Source: RECG01 sp964444805 (GTDB taxonomy: Bacteria > Bacillota_I > Bacilli_A > Acholeplasmatales > Acholeplasmataceae). From it: DNA of 6,367 nt. The first letter of the stretch is position 1, and every line of letters begins with the position of its first letter. The position numbers and the translations under genes were made by a program. This document shows positions 6,197 to 6,367 of the stretch, in pieces. The notes below the pieces were generated by a model. The model was given only the letters and a program-made list of their open reading frames with translations. It searched no databases and had not been told where the DNA came from. The DNA lies in assembly GCA_964444805.1 (NCBI GenBank), contig CAYUIK010000052.1:1-6367 (forward strand). The letters are read 5' to 3'.

Positions 6197-6202
6197 ATTG
6201 TA
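6197..6202 (-). promoter_or_regulatory. Candidate extended -10 promoter of the HD-GYP gene
   Basis: The minus strand reads TGTTACAAT, a TGn extension plus TACAAT (five of six matches). No convincing -35 box lies 16-18 bases upstream. Transcription would start near 6190, about 26 bases before the ATG. Confidence 0.5.
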
Positions 6203-6220
6203 ACAAATGCCTCGCTTACA
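6199..6220. repeat. TGTAA-N12-TTACA inverted repeat over the HD-GYP promoter
   Basis: Five-base inverted arms TGTAA (6199-6203) and TTACA (6216-6220) with a 12-base spacer overlap the candidate -10 and its upstream spacer. The position suits a repressor operator, but arms this short can arise by chance and no regulator family is identified. Confidence 0.25.
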
Positions 6221-6288
6221 TTTCTCTTACTTAACGCATTCGTAAGCACTTTTTTGCACATTTGAAAGACTTTCATGATCAATAACAA

Positions 6289-6367
6289 TCATTTGTTCGG
6301 TTTTTCCTTCGTTTCTTCTGTTTTTACCCGATTAGATTCGTGTCGATGCCGCATTGTCTGATCCGTT
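6289..6367 (-). CDS. Possible 3' end of an upstream minus-strand gene (partial)
   Basis: From the right edge one minus-strand frame is open for 25 codons and ends in TGA (6291-6289). The tail is strongly hydrophilic (HRHESNRVKTEETKEKPNK), as charged C-termini often are. The other two minus-strand frames close sooner. Nothing in 25 residues identifies a family, and no clear terminator follows before the HD-GYP promoter. It may be only chance. Confidence 0.3.
   Translation of the reverse strand, partial: TDQTMRHRHESNRVKTEETKEKPNK

Noticed and set aside
4728..6265. Plus- and minus-strand frames of 62-82 codons overlapping the HD-GYP gene
   Set aside because: They are shadows of a 657-residue protein with four recognisable domains.
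1..6367. CRISPR array, insertion sequence, tRNA or rRNA
   Set aside because: No spaced direct repeats, transposase motifs, terminal inverted repeats or cloverleaf-like sequences were seen on either strand.

Overview
The window suggests a free-living, low-to-moderate GC Gram-positive-type bacterium: Bacillota, or a free-living Mollicutes-related lineage such as Izemoplasmatales or Haloplasmatales. The reasons are strong AGG-type ribosome binding sites, TATAAT-like promoters with short leaders, compact U-tract terminators, and tryptophan encoded by TGG in all three large genes, so the standard code fits. The exact taxon cannot be settled from this sequence. Every supported gene is on the minus strand, and nothing convincing is coded on the plus strand.

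Reading in the direction of transcription, from right to left: (1) 6289-6367 may hold the 3' end of an off-window gene. (2) 6164-4191 is a complete 657-residue sensor, GAF-PAS-PAS-HD-GYP, predicted to be a cyclic-di-GMP phosphodiesterase. It has its own extended -10 promoter and a clear terminator at 4153-4176. (3) 4152-3735 is a leader or intergenic stretch of about 420 bases with no recognisable gene. It carries a candidate promoter, an 8-bp inverted repeat and short uncertain ORFs. (4) 3734-3078 is a 218-residue polytopic membrane protein of the dolichol/phytol kinase - CDP-diglyceride synthase-like superfamily. (5) Directly after it, in the -1 frame and next to a run of seven T, lies an open frame ending in a CxxC motif, which could be a frameshifted tail or a separate small gene. 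(6) 2952-2573 has no secure gene. It holds two hairpins, a possible small hydrophobic peptide and a terminator. (7) 2528-1 is a large superfamily 1 DNA2/NAM7/Upf1-like helicase, open at the left edge. Its start, N-terminal WYL-like domain and all helicase motifs up to motif VI lie inside the window.

The three large genes appear to be separate transcription units, two of them separated by good terminators, rather than one operon. They cover nucleic-acid metabolism, isoprenoid/lipid phosphorylation and second-messenger signalling. No mobile element, CRISPR array, tRNA or rRNA was seen. The best leads for something new are the -1-frame CxxC tail after the lipid kinase, the WYL-like front end of the helicase, and the structured leader in front of the lipid kinase.
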